Shown here: in pieces, positions 18,275 to 26,444 of the stretch | Layout: each line of letters begins with the position of its first letter | Numbering within the stretch: the first letter of the stretch is position 1 | Source: Betaproteobacteria bacterium RIFCSPLOWO2_02_FULL_65_20 | GTDB taxonomy: Bacteria > Pseudomonadota > Gammaproteobacteria > Burkholderiales > SG8-39 | DNA length: 33,772 nucleotides | Direction of reading: 5' to 3' | Assembly (NCBI GenBank): GCA_001770425.1 | Contig: MEQZ01000151.1 | Span: forward strand, 1 to 33,772 | Program-made: the position numbers and the translations under genes | Notes under the pieces: model-generated | Database searches by the model: none | Seen by the model: only the letters and a program-made list of their open reading frames with translations | Told to the model about the DNA's origin: nothing

Positions 18275-19627
18275 TCATAGTACGTAGCGCGCCAGATCCT
18301 CGCTCGCGGCGAGGTCCTTGAGCTTCGCATCGACGTATGCAGCGTCGATGGTGAGCGACTCCTTGCCGCTTTTGCCCGCGTCGAACGATATCTCCTCGAG
18401 CAGTTTTTCCATCACGGTGTAGAGCCGCCGCGCGCCGATGTTCTCCGTCTTGTCATTGACTGCGTGCGCGATCTCGGCCAGGCGGCGGATACCCTCCGGC
18501 CTGAATGTGAGTTCGACCCCTTCGGTGGCGAGCAGCGCCTGGTACTGGCGCGTGAGGCAGGCATCGGTGCCGGTGAGAATCCGCTCGAAATCCCCAACCG
18601 AGAGCGAATCGAGCTCGACGCGTATCGGAAGGCGTCCCTGCAGTTCGGGGATCAGGTCCGAGGGCTTCGCGAGATGGAATGCCCCGCTTGCGATGAACAG
18701 GATATGGTCGGTCTTCACCATCCCGTACTTGGTCGAGACCGTCGTTCCCTCGATGAGCGGCAGCAGATCGCGCTGCACGCCCTGACGCGATACGTCGGCC
18801 CCCGCCACCTCGCTGCGGGAGGCTATCTTGTCGATCTCGTCGATGAACACGATGCCGTTCTGCTCGGCGTTGGTGAGCGCCTTGCTGCGCAGGTCCTCGT
18901 CGTTCACCAGGCGGGCCGCCTCCTCCTCGGTGAGCATTTTCATCGCCTCGCGGATCTTGAGTTTCCTCGGCTTCTTGCGCGCACCGCCGAGGTTCTGGAA
19001 CATCCCCTGGATCTGCTGCGTCAACTCCTCCATCCCGGGCGGCGCAAATATCTCCATCTGCGCCTGGGGGGCCGCAACCTCGATCTCGATCTCCTTGTCG
19101 TCGAGCTCGCCCTCGCGCAGCTTCTTCCTGAATTTCTGGCGCGCTGAGGAATCCTCCGGCGCTGGCGCCCCGGCCGTCAAGCCAACTTCGCGGGCCGGCG
19201 GCAGCAGCGCATCGAGCACGCGATCCTCGGCCGCATCCGCGGCGCGTTGTTTCACCTTGCGCATGGCCGCGTCGCGCGTGTCCTTCACGCTGATCTCGAC
19301 CAGGTCCCGCACGATGGTGTCGACATCGCGCCCGACGTAACCGACCTCGGTGAACTTGGTGGCCTCCACCTTGATGAAAGGCGCTTCGGCAAGCCGCGCC
19401 AGCCTGCGCGCGATCTCGGTCTTCCCCACGCCGGTAGGGCCGATCATGAGGATGTTCTTCGGCGTGATCTCCTGGCGCAGCGGCTCGGCCACCTGCTGGC
19501 GCCGCCAGCGGTTGCGCAGCGCGATCGCCACCGCGCGCTTGGCGCGGTCCTGGCCGACGATGTTCTTGTCCAGCTCGTGGACGATTTCCTGGGGGGTCAT
19601 CTGTGACATGGAGGACAAGAGGGACAT
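18275..19627 (-). CDS. hslU: ATP-dependent protease ATPase subunit HslU
   Basis: HslU is the AAA+ unfoldase of the HslUV protease. The 450-aa sequence contains Walker [19 protein letters not shown], the pore-loop region [17 protein letters not shown], an inserted I domain (about 110-240), Walker [29 protein letters not shown] and sensor-2 [18 protein letters not shown], ending LARYVL whose C-terminus docks into HslV. ATG 19627 has a Shine-Dalgarno (AGGAAG) upstream. The family-like start [10 protein letters not shown] at 19609 (444 aa) lacks one, so the longer start is kept with some doubt. It follows hslV by 117 nt. Confidence 0.97.
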   Translation of the reverse strand: MSLLSSMSQMTPQEIVHELDKNIVGQDRAKRAVAIALRNRWRRQQVAEPLRQEITPKNILMIGPTGVGKTEIARRLARLAEAPFIKVEATKFTEVGYVGRDVDTIVRDLVEISVKDTRDAAMRKVKQRAADAAEDRVLDALLPPAREVGLTAGAPAPEDSSARQKFRKKLREGELDDKEIEIEVAAPQAQMEIFAPPGMEELTQQIQGMFQNLGGARKKPRKLKIREAMKMLTEEEAARLVNDEDLRSKALTNAEQNGIVFIDEIDKIASRSEVAGADVSRQGVQRDLLPLIEGTTVSTKYGMVKTDHILFIASGAFHLAKPSDLIPELQGRLPIRVELDSLSVGDFERILTGTDACLTRQYQALLATEGVELTFRPEGIRRLAEIAHAVNDKTENIGARRLYTVMEKLLEEISFDAGKSGKESLTIDAAYVDAKLKDLAASEDLARYVL

Positions 19628-19744
19628 GGTTCGACTTCCTGTTGGACTGCGAGGGCCATCATCTCATTGCGACGGGTGTGCAACGCGCAGCACGGCAATC
19701 TCGCGTGTATGGCACACAAACGCGCATAGCATCGCCCGGCTGAT

Positions 19745-20281
19745 CTATTCCAGAAGTTCGACGACTATGTTCTGGTTCGTGTAGATACACAGATCGGCGG
19801 CGATGCACAGCGATTTGCGCACGATCGCTTCCGGGTCGAGCGTCGTGTTCTCCAGCAGCGCGCGCGCCGCGGCCTGCGCGTAGGGGCCGCCCGAGCCGAT
19901 GGCGATCAGCCCGAGCTCGGGCTCGAGCACGTCGCCCATGCCGGTGATCACCAGCGAGCTTTCGCTGTCGGCGACGGCCAGCATCGCCTCCAGGCGGCGC
20001 AGGATCCTGTCGGTGCGCCAGTCCTTGGCGAGTTCGACCGCGGAGCGCAGCAGGTTTCCCTGGTGTTTTTCCAGCTTCGCCTCGAAGCGCTCGAACAGCG
20101 TGAAGGCATCGGCCGTGCCGCCGGCGAACCCGGCGAGTATCCTGTCGTGATAGAGGCGGCGCACCTTGCGCGCGCTAGACTTGATGACGATGTTGCCGAG
20201 GGTGACCTGCCCGTCACCGCCCAGCGCGACCTTGCCGTCGCGGCGCGCGGAGATGATGGTGGTGCCGTGGAATTGTTCCAT
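19745..20281 (-). CDS. hslV: ATP-dependent protease proteolytic subunit HslV
   Basis: HslV is the threonine peptidase of HslUV. From ATG 20281, preceded by GAGGGA, it encodes 178 aa starting [17 protein letters not shown]. Removal of MEQFHG exposes the catalytic Thr. The [13 protein letters not shown] segment, [16 protein letters not shown] and [18 protein letters not shown] are all typical. The ORF-track start 25 codons upstream is rejected. A sigma32-like promoter lies about 50 nt upstream, in keeping with hslVU being a heat-shock operon in proteobacteria. Confidence 0.97.
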   Translation of the reverse strand: MEQFHGTTIISARRDGKVALGGDGQVTLGNIVIKSSARKVRRLYHDRILAGFAGGTADAFTLFERFEAKLEKHQGNLLRSAVELAKDWRTDRILRRLEAMLAVADSESSLVITGMGDVLEPELGLIAIGSGGPYAQAAARALLENTTLDPEAIVRKSLCIAADLCIYTNQNIVVELLE

Positions 20282-20328
20282 CGCAGTCCCTCGAAAGACG
20301 TGGCGCCCGCGTGCCACGCGGTTTGGCG

Positions 20329-20357
20329 TATATGGTGCCTCAGCTAGGGAAATCAAG
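20329..20357 (-). promoter_or_regulatory. Sigma32-like promoter of hslVU
   Basis: On the minus strand CTTGATT (20357-20351), a 13-nt spacer and CACCATATA (20337-20329) match the sigma32 consensus with about three deviations. Geometry and distance to the start codon are the same as for the hsp20 promoter. The rest of the 241-nt hslV-znuB gap shows nothing I recognise. Confidence 0.75.
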
Positions 20358-20522
20358 CCGGAACCCGCGGTTTCCGATAATACGCGCGACCTGCCGCATC
20401 CCCGTCGCGTCGAACAGGCGGCCCGTTCGTTCGCCCCCGGCGAATCCGGACGCTCGCCCCGGCCTGATGCGGCCTGATGAATGCGCAGCCGACCTGCCTT
20501 GCACGCCGCAACCGGACGCCTC

Positions 20523-21281
20523 CTAAGCGCTCCCGCGGCGGCCGAGCCAGGCCACGACCCCGCCCGTGATCGCCAGCGCGCAGACGATCATCGCCCCGGA
20601 GGGCAGGTCGGTCGTCGCCGACAACGCCAACCCGGCCGCATAAGCGATCAGCCCGACGGCGTAGGCCTTCAGGGTTCGCCAGTTCGTGCTGTAGTAGGTC
20701 GCGAGCGCGGGTATCACCAGCGTGGCAAATACGAGATAGAGCCCTACCAGCTGCACTGAAACCGTCACCGCGCCCGCGAACAGCACGTAGAACCCCACAC
20801 GGCCAACCCGCGCGCCAAGTCCGTACCATATGGCGAGAATCGCTGCCGCGATGAGGACCTGCAGCGGCAGGCGCTCCGGACTGACCCAGAGAATCTGGCC
20901 GAGCAGCAGGTCCTTGAGGTGCTCGCCCCCGCGCGCGTTACTCGCGAGTAGCAGGAGCGCGACGCTGGAAGCGAGTACGAACACCACGCCGATGATGGCC
21001 TCCTGCACCTCGGGCCAGCGCCGCTCGGTCCAGGTGAGCAATAACGCACCCGCAAGCGCCGCCGAAAGCGCGGCGACCTGCACCGCGACGCCCTGCGGCT
21101 GCCAGCCGAAGGAATCGGCCAGGATCACCCCGACGCCGGCGATCTGCGCGACGGCGAGGTCGATGAACACGATGCCGCGCGCAAGGACCTGCATGCCCAG
21201 CGGCACGTGCGTCGCGGTCACCAGCAGACCGGCGATGAACGCCGGCCACAGGATGGCGAGGCTGGCCGCGTCTAGGTTCAT
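20523..21281 (-). CDS. Zinc/manganese ABC transporter permease (ZnuB-like)
   Basis: A 252-aa ABC-3 family permease with seven to eight hydrophobic segments, forming the inner-membrane channel for Zn2+ (less likely Mn2+). Typical features are [25 protein letters not shown] near the N-terminus, [15 protein letters not shown], and [19 protein letters not shown] in the second half. The start ATG overlaps the znuA-like stop (ATGA), so the two are coupled. An ATPase gene normally belongs in this operon, but none is present here: the next gene downstream is hslV. Confidence 0.92.
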   Translation of the reverse strand: MNLDAASLAILWPAFIAGLLVTATHVPLGMQVLARGIVFIDLAVAQIAGVGVILADSFGWQPQGVAVQVAALSAALAGALLLTWTERRWPEVQEAIIGVVFVLASSVALLLLASNARGGEHLKDLLLGQILWVSPERLPLQVLIAAAILAIWYGLGARVGRVGFYVLFAGAVTVSVQLVGLYLVFATLVIPALATYYSTNWRTLKAYAVGLIAYAAGLALSATTDLPSGAMIVCALAITGGVVAWLGRRGSA

Positions 21282-22183
21282 TTGACGACTCCGAGCAGGC
21301 GGCCGATGAGGTCATCGAAAAAGCCGTACAGGTCTTTCGCCTTGTCTGTTCCGCCGACGCTATACGGCAGCATCACCGCGGGGATCTTCGTGCGCTCGGA
21401 GAGGAATGCGGCGGCCTTGGGATCGTTGTAGGTGGAATAGACGATCGCCTTCGCGGGCTGACGCCGCATCGCCTCGACCAGCCCGGCAAGGTGCGAGGGC
21501 GTCGGGGGAATGCCGGGGATCGGCTCGAGCGTTCCGACTTCCTTCAAGCCGAGCCAGGCCACGAGATACACGAAGGCCCTGTGGTGCTCAACGATCGGCA
21601 TGCCCTTGAGCGGCGCTGCCTGGCGCTCCCACTTCTCGATCGCGGACCGCCAGCGCTCGAGGAATGACTTGCCGCGCGCGCGATACGCGTCGGCATTCTC
21701 CGGGTCGATCTGAGCGAGGCGCTGCGTGAGCGCTTCGGCCACCTTCGCGATATTGCGCGGGTCGGTGTGTATGTGCGGATTTCCGGCCGGATGAATGTCC
21801 CCGAGCGAGCGATCGACGACGCTCGGCACCTCCAGCTTGGCGACGAACCGGGACGCTTCGAAATATCCCGGACTTCCGGGCTGGATCCTGCCGTTCCCCG
21901 ATTGCGTGAGCAACAGCGGCAGCCAGCCGATCTCCATCTGGGAACCGGTGCAGATCAACAGATCCGCGGACCGCACGCGCGCGATCAGGCTGGGCCGCGC
22001 CTCGATCCGGTCCGCATCCTGCATCGCGGTCGTCGCCGAGTACACCGACACGCGGTCCCCGGCGAGCTCTTGCGCGAGCGCCGCCCACTCCGGCTCGCAG
22101 GCGAACACCCTGAGCGCGGCCGACACCGGCCACGAGAGCATCGAGAACGCCAGAACGAGGAGAAGCTTGATGATTGTCTTCAT
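21278..22183 (-). CDS. Zinc ABC transporter periplasmic binding protein (ZnuA-like)
   Basis: A 301-aa cluster A-I metal-binding protein with a signal peptide (MKTIIKLLLVLAFSMLSWPVSA). Later ligand motifs are visible: GNPHIHTDPRN, VEHHRAFVYLVAWLG and YSTYNDPKAA. The first ligand region reads TTAMQDADRIEARPS, where relatives usually have a His (DPH..), so Asp58 stands in the expected His position. There is no His-rich loop. ATG 22183 is chosen because GAGGT lies seven bases upstream; a GTG at 22192 is possible. It sits 10 nt after the porin gene and overlaps the permease gene. Zinc specificity is inferred from zur and cobW in the same cluster. Confidence 0.9.
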   Translation of the reverse strand: MKTIIKLLLVLAFSMLSWPVSAALRVFACEPEWAALAQELAGDRVSVYSATTAMQDADRIEARPSLIARVRSADLLICTGSQMEIGWLPLLLTQSGNGRIQPGSPGYFEASRFVAKLEVPSVVDRSLGDIHPAGNPHIHTDPRNIAKVAEALTQRLAQIDPENADAYRARGKSFLERWRSAIEKWERQAAPLKGMPIVEHHRAFVYLVAWLGLKEVGTLEPIPGIPPTPSHLAGLVEAMRRQPAKAIVYSTYNDPKAAAFLSERTKIPAVMLPYSVGGTDKAKDLYGFFDDLIGRLLGVVK

Positions 22184-22193
22184 TGTCGGCACC

Positions 22194-23621
22194 TCAGAAT
22201 TTGTCGGCGCCGTGCGCGCCCAGGCTCATGATGTACTGGAGCAGCACCTGATTGTCGGTGGCACCCAGCCGCGATTTGTCGCGCGCGAACTGCAACCGGA
22301 TGCGGCTGAACTCGCTCGGGCTCCAGTCGGCCATCACGGTGTGGCGGGTCGGGTTGTACGCGCTCAGAATCGGGAAGTCCGCGGCGGCGAGCGCGCCCGA
22401 GGCGACCAGGCCGAGTTCGGTCGTGCCGGCGTTCAGCCGGTCGTAGCGGTAGCCGGCGCGCCACCTGCGGACAAACTGGTACACGCCCTGCAGGTACCAC
22501 CCCGACTGCCGCGAGGCGAACGCGCCGGTCTGGGTCCCGAGCGATTGCGCGAGGGTGTCGTAGGTCAGATCGCCGTCCTCCCTGCGCCTGAAGTACTCGC
22601 CCTGCAGCTTGAAATTGGTGGTGGTCGGGTTCCGGTTCGGCGCCCATTTCAGGATCCCGTCGAGCGCCCAGAGCCGGCTCCTGCCGTTATAGCTGTTGGT
22701 CACATTCGTGCCGGTGGAGTCAGGATCGTCGAAGCGGCGGTTCCGGGGCGAGGTGCTGAGATACGAAATTCCGGCCTGCCATGCGGTGCCGGTCCCGATG
22801 TCCCCACCGATATGCGCGAACAGGACGCCGGACCCGAAACCGTTCTTGTTGCGCCCCCCGTCCGGGCCGCCGGGAAACTTGCGGCCCCGGCCCAACTCGA
22901 GTCCGACGTCGACATACAGGTCGGTCGGCGCGATCCACCTGAACTGCACGCCGTCTTCGGCGAGCCGATCGCCGAGGAAGACCTTGTTGGCGAGCGGCGC
23001 GTCGGCGAAATTCCAGGCGTGCGCGTGCATCTGGTTCAGGTAGCCCACCCCGGAAAAAAAGCGCCCCGCCTTGATCGTGAACCCGTTGGAAAGGGAAAGC
23101 GTCTGAATATAGCCCTCCTCGATCTCGGCGCCGTTAGTGTCCGGCGATACCGACGCGATCAGCGTTCCCCGGAAATACGGGTCGATGTTGGCGGCGAATA
23201 CGAGCTCCGACTCTCCCAGGCTGAGGCCGCGCGCCGGTGGACCGATTTCGCCCATCGTCGGAACGAAGCCGTCGATCCTGAAACCGCGCGGGTCCCGCGA
23301 AAGATTCGCATAGACGCTGTTCAGGACGAGCGACACGCCGGGATTCAGGGCATTCTCGGCCACCGGGCGGCTGCTCGCCTGGACCGCGGCCTGGACCGCT
23401 GTCTCTTGCGCCTTGCCCGCGGCCGCTTCGGCCTTGCCGGCCGCCTGCTCGGCCTGCTGCAGCCGCCGCTCCAGCGCTTCAATGCGCTTCTCGTATTCCA
23501 GCTTCATCTGTCGCACCTGCTCGCGCAGATCCTTCAGTTCCTGGTCGCTCACCGCGAAGGCGGAATTCGACAGGCCCAGCGCCGCCGCAACGGCGAACGC
23601 CATGAGTCGGGGTCGGTTCAT
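22194..23621 (-). CDS. Outer-membrane porin-like protein of the zinc cluster
   Basis: The 475-aa precursor has a signal peptide (MNRPRLMAFAVAAALGLSNSAFA), then an N-terminal coiled coil (LKDLREQVRQMKLEYEKRIE, about residues 24-75, periplasmic), then a long region of alternating amphipathic strands with Gly/aromatic pairs (FTIKAGRFFSGVGYLNQ, WYLQGVYQFVRRWRAGYRYDR, FSRIRLQFARDKS) as in beta-barrels. Proteins like this beside znu genes have been named zinc-regulated outer membrane porins. I use that only as analogy; no plug or TonB box is seen. GGAGAG precedes the ATG. The coiled coil may help form trimers. Confidence 0.8.
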   Translation of the reverse strand: MNRPRLMAFAVAAALGLSNSAFAVSDQELKDLREQVRQMKLEYEKRIEALERRLQQAEQAAGKAEAAAGKAQETAVQAAVQASSRPVAENALNPGVSLVLNSVYANLSRDPRGFRIDGFVPTMGEIGPPARGLSLGESELVFAANIDPYFRGTLIASVSPDTNGAEIEEGYIQTLSLSNGFTIKAGRFFSGVGYLNQMHAHAWNFADAPLANKVFLGDRLAEDGVQFRWIAPTDLYVDVGLELGRGRKFPGGPDGGRNKNGFGSGVLFAHIGGDIGTGTAWQAGISYLSTSPRNRRFDDPDSTGTNVTNSYNGRSRLWALDGILKWAPNRNPTTTNFKLQGEYFRRREDGDLTYDTLAQSLGTQTGAFASRQSGWYLQGVYQFVRRWRAGYRYDRLNAGTTELGLVASGALAAADFPILSAYNPTRHTVMADWSPSEFSRIRLQFARDKSRLGATDNQVLLQYIMSLGAHGADKF

Positions 23622-23706
23622 TCGATCTCTCCTTGACTTGCACTCGCGGACCGAACATCGCCCGCACAGCCGTCGCCGCTCGAGGCGGCTCGTTGCGATT
23701 GCTGCG

Positions 23707-24021
23707 CTAGGACAGAACGGGCGGCGCGCGCGAATCGAACGCGATCCGCGGGGAGAACGGCAGGGGCAGGGTGAAAGGAGCGGGGGCCAGAAACGCCACA
23801 TGGTGCAGGTCGAGAGTGGGAGCGAGGCCGCTCAGCGCGCTGTCCATCGCGTGAAATGCAAGGCATTGTGCGGCCGGATGACCGGCGCGGCATGGGCCCT
23901 TTTCCGCGCCCTCTGCGCAGGCGAGGTCCTGCCCGAGGTGCGAAAGCGCGTGGGACTGCGCCGCCTGCTGACATAACAGCAGAACCAGAACTATCAGCAG
24001 GTGGCCTAGGGTGCGCAGCAT
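23707..24021 (-). CDS. Small secreted His/Cys protein, possible periplasmic zinc chaperone
   Basis: This encodes 104 aa with a strong N-terminal signal or anchor (MLRTLGHLLIVLVLLLCQQAAQ). The mature part has HALSHLG, then CAEGAEKGPCRAGHPAAQCLAFHAM and LHHVAF, so several His and three Cys are grouped. The layout resembles small proteins annotated as zinc chaperones of ABC-type zinc uptake systems, which I recall but cannot confirm here. It lies between dksA (66-nt gap) and the porin (85-nt gap), all on the minus strand, consistent with a zinc-starvation role. No clear Shine-Dalgarno is seen. Confidence 0.68.
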   Translation of the reverse strand: MLRTLGHLLIVLVLLLCQQAAQSHALSHLGQDLACAEGAEKGPCRAGHPAAQCLAFHAMDSALSGLAPTLDLHHVAFLAPAPFTLPLPFSPRIAFDSRAPPVLS

Positions 24022-24087
24022 CGAGTTCGGCGTGACTCGCGGGTGGCGGATTTCGATCGGGATCTGCGCCGCAGGCGCTGTGTTGGA

Positions 24088-24762
24088 CTAGTTGCCGTAG
24101 AGCTTCTGCTTCAGTTCGCGGCGCGCCTGCGCCTCGATGGTGAGCGTGGCCGTAGGACGCGCCAGCAGCCGCGGGATGCCGATCGCCTCGCCCGTCTCCT
24201 CGCAATAACCGTAGCTGCCGTCATCGATGCGACGCAGGCTCTGTTCGATTTTCTTGAGCAGCTTTCGCTCCCGGTCGCGGGCGCGCAGCTCGAGCGCATA
24301 TTCCTCCTCGATCGTGGCCTGGTCGGTCGGATCGGGCTCGATGTCGTGCTCGCGCAGGTGCTCGGAGGTGAGGTCCGCCTTCTCCAGCAGTTCGCGCTGC
24401 ATCGCCAGCAGCCGTTCGCGGAAGAACGCACATTGGCTGCTGTTCATGTACTGGGACGTCGGCGCCCGCAGGAGTTCGGACTCGGTCATGCCTGCGTAGC
24501 GCTCCTCGGATTTCGGCGCCGTGGATTTCGGCGCAGATTTCGCGACCGGCTTCGTCGCAGCGTGCTTCGACACCGGCTTCGGCGCGGGTTTCGACGAACG
24601 GACTGCGGCTTTGGCCAATTTCGCCACCGGCTTGTTGTTCCTGGCCGGCTTGCGCGCCTTGGGCGCAGCGGTCCTGGTGGCAGCCTTCTTCGCCTTTGCC
24701 GAGGTCGCCGCCTTCACCGCTTTGACGACGGGTTTCTTCTTTACTGCGGTTGCACGAGACAT
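24088..24762 (-). CDS. dksA: DksA-family transcription factor lacking the zinc finger, with Lys/Ala-rich N-terminal tail
   Basis: DksA binds the RNA polymerase secondary channel and acts with ppGpp. Residues 92-224 form a complete DksA: MNSSQCAFFRERLLAMQRELLEKA, the coiled-coil tip PDPTDQATIEEEYALELRARDRE, and GYCEETGEAIGIPRLLARPTATLTIEAQARRELKQKLYG. Of the four zinc-finger cysteines only Cys187 remains (CEET and TIEA replace CxxC and CxxC), as in zinc-independent DksA2-type proteins. Residues 1-86 are a basic Lys/Ala/Pro tail with KPVAK/KPAPK repeats like histone H1 or AlgP. The ATG lies 22 nt inside the end of the cobW-type gene, supporting this start; a shorter product from Met92 is possible. 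Confidence 0.92.
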   Translation of the reverse strand: MSRATAVKKKPVVKAVKAATSAKAKKAATRTAAPKARKPARNNKPVAKLAKAAVRSSKPAPKPVSKHAATKPVAKSAPKSTAPKSEERYAGMTESELLRAPTSQYMNSSQCAFFRERLLAMQRELLEKADLTSEHLREHDIEPDPTDQATIEEEYALELRARDRERKLLKKIEQSLRRIDDGSYGYCEETGEAIGIPRLLARPTATLTIEAQARRELKQKLYGN

Positions 24763-25748
24763 TGCTCAAGCCCCTTGATAAATATGTCCTCCGGCAGATT
24801 GCGCCCGATGAAAACGAGCGTGCTTTGCCGACTCTCTTCCTGGCCCCAGGCTTTGCCCAGATCGCCGCCCATCAGCATGTGTACACCCTGAAACACCACC
24901 CGGTGCGCATTATCTTTCAGATATACCACACCTTTGTAGCGCAGCATATCCTTCCCGTAGACCTGGATCAGCCCGGACAGAAACTCCTCCAGGCGCACGC
25001 CTTCGAACGGCCGTTCGGAGCGGAACACGAAGGAACTCACCTCCTCGGCGTGCTCGTGCTCGCCCTCCTCAAGGAATTCCGGATCGATCTCGAGGACGGC
25101 AGTCAGGTTGAACCCCCGGATGTCCAGGATCTCCCCGATCGGCGTCTGGCCGAAATGCACCTTTCGGATCGGCGCGCGCGGGTTGATGTGCACCAGGCGC
25201 CTGCGCAGGCGCTCGGCGTCATCCTCGGTGACGAGATCGGTCTTCGATAGAAGGATGCGATCGGCGAACCCCACCTGATCCTGTGCCTCGCGGAATTCGT
25301 CCAGCTGCCGTTCGCCATGCATGGCGTCGACCAGCGTAATCACGCTGTCGAGCAGGTAATAATTGCCGATGGCCTGGTCCAGAAAAAAGGTCTGCGCCAC
25401 CGGACCCGGGTCGGCCATCCCCGTGGTCTCGATGATGACGCGGTCGAACCCGATCGCGCCGGCGTCGCGCCGGTCCTTCAGATCGCCGAGGATGCGCATC
25501 AGGTCGCCGCGGATCGTGCAACAGACGCAGCCGTTGTTCATCTCGATGATCTGCTCTTCACCGCCCCGGACCAGAATTTCGTTGTCCACGCCCGCCTCGC
25601 CGAACTCGTTCTCGATCACCGCGATCCGGTGGCCGTGCTGCTCGTTCAGGATGCGGTTCAGGAGCGTGGTCTTGCCGCTGCCCAGGAAACCGGTCAGGAT
25701 CGTGACCGGTACCATGTTGCTTTCGGCCGCCCCGTTCTCGGCCGTCAT
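24741..25748 (-). CDS. CobW/COG0523 GTPase metallochaperone
   Basis: This 335-aa member of the G3E GTPases likely delivers zinc or another metal to client proteins. Motifs are Walker A TGFLGSGKTTLLNRIL, the metal site NGCVCCTIRGDL (CxCC), ENEFGEAGVDNEI, the guanine-specificity SKTDL, a short His/Glu-rich linker (EEGEHEHAEE) and a C-terminal CobW_C domain (FVFRSERPFEGVRLEEFL). ATG 25748 gives an 11-residue lead before MVPVTILTGF; ATG 25715 is an alternative, and the ORF extension to 25880 looks non-coding. It lies between zur and dksA, overlapping dksA. Context suggests a ZigA/ZNG1-like zinc role rather than cobalamin synthesis. Confidence 0.92.
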   Translation of the reverse strand: MTAENGAAESNMVPVTILTGFLGSGKTTLLNRILNEQHGHRIAVIENEFGEAGVDNEILVRGGEEQIIEMNNGCVCCTIRGDLMRILGDLKDRRDAGAIGFDRVIIETTGMADPGPVAQTFFLDQAIGNYYLLDSVITLVDAMHGERQLDEFREAQDQVGFADRILLSKTDLVTEDDAERLRRRLVHINPRAPIRKVHFGQTPIGEILDIRGFNLTAVLEIDPEFLEEGEHEHAEEVSSFVFRSERPFEGVRLEEFLSGLIQVYGKDMLRYKGVVYLKDNAHRVVFQGVHMLMGGDLGKAWGQEESRQSTLVFIGRNLPEDIFIKGLEQCLVQPQ

Positions 25749-25886
25749 GAGTGATCGTTCCCATGCGTGGCGCAGGCCGGACGCGCCCGGCAAACCACCG
25801 GGACCGCGACTGACATAGCGATGTCCAGCCTGTTCCACCACGACTTGCTCTTGATCATGTTCGAGCCAATCAGTATGCAACCAATC

Positions 25887-26315
25887 CTAAACCGTGCACT
25901 CGGCGCATAGGCCGGTGACCGTCAATTCCGTCCGCTCCGGGCGGCATCCAGCCGGAAGCCGCAGCGGAACGCTGTGCGCCGACAACTCGTCCAGGCACAG
26001 TATTTTGCCGCAACGGTTGCATTGGAAATGCCCGTGCGTCTCGTGCGCCTCGCCCGTCGCCGAAAAACGCCAGACGCGGTCGCGTCCGGCAATCCGGTGC
26101 GCGAGGCCCTGCTCCACCAGCCAGTCCAGCACCCGGTAAAGGGTCACCCGGTCGAGCCGTGCCGCGCCCAGCATGTCTTCGATGTCGCGGTGCGAAAGCA
26201 CCCGCTGGGTGCCAAGCATCGCCGCCAGGACCTGCACCCGCGGGGCTGTCATGCGTGCGCCGGTCCCCCGGATTTTATCGCGGGCGAGGTCGAGCGCATG
26301 CCCCTGCATGGTCAT
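25887..26315 (-). CDS. zur: Fur-family zinc uptake regulator
   Basis: A 142-aa Fur-fold repressor. The winged helix (about residues 1-85) includes GARMTAPRVQVLAAML and LDRVTLYRVLDWLVEQGL. The dimerisation domain carries HETHGHFQCNRCGKILCLDE and ends in CAEC, supplying the structural Cys4 zinc site and His/Glu regulatory ligands. Placement at the head of a znuA-znuB-cobW-dksA cluster makes Zur the best assignment within the family. Its start is MTMQGHALDLARDKI (Met3 is an alternative). A palindrome 22 nt upstream may be its own operator. Confidence 0.9.
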   Translation of the reverse strand: MTMQGHALDLARDKIRGTGARMTAPRVQVLAAMLGTQRVLSHRDIEDMLGAARLDRVTLYRVLDWLVEQGLAHRIAGRDRVWRFSATGEAHETHGHFQCNRCGKILCLDELSAHSVPLRLPAGCRPERTELTVTGLCAECTV

Positions 26316-26337
26316 GTGGGCATACTACTGCCCCTTG

Positions 26338-26351
26338 GTTGTATATGCAAC
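26338..26351. promoter_or_regulatory. Candidate Zur box upstream of zur
   Basis: GTTGTATATGCAAC is a near-perfect 14-nt palindrome (one mismatched pair). It resembles the AT-centred GTTATA..TATAAC core of proteobacterial Zur sites and sits 22 nt upstream of the zur start codon, where bound repressor would block transcription of the cluster. The 129-nt zur-rlmI gap contains nothing else I recognise. Confidence 0.5.
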
Positions 26352-26444
26352 ACAGTTGCGATTCCGTCCGATCTCCGCAATGTAAACCCCACCTGGGCCA
26401 TACCCGTCGACGTTTGACTGACAACAGACCAGCGGCTGTCGCCT

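Noticed and set aside
21795-23636. 613-aa plus-strand ORF
   Set aside because: Covers the complements of znuA and the porin, both with signal peptides and family motifs; the plus frame shows no recognisable domain.
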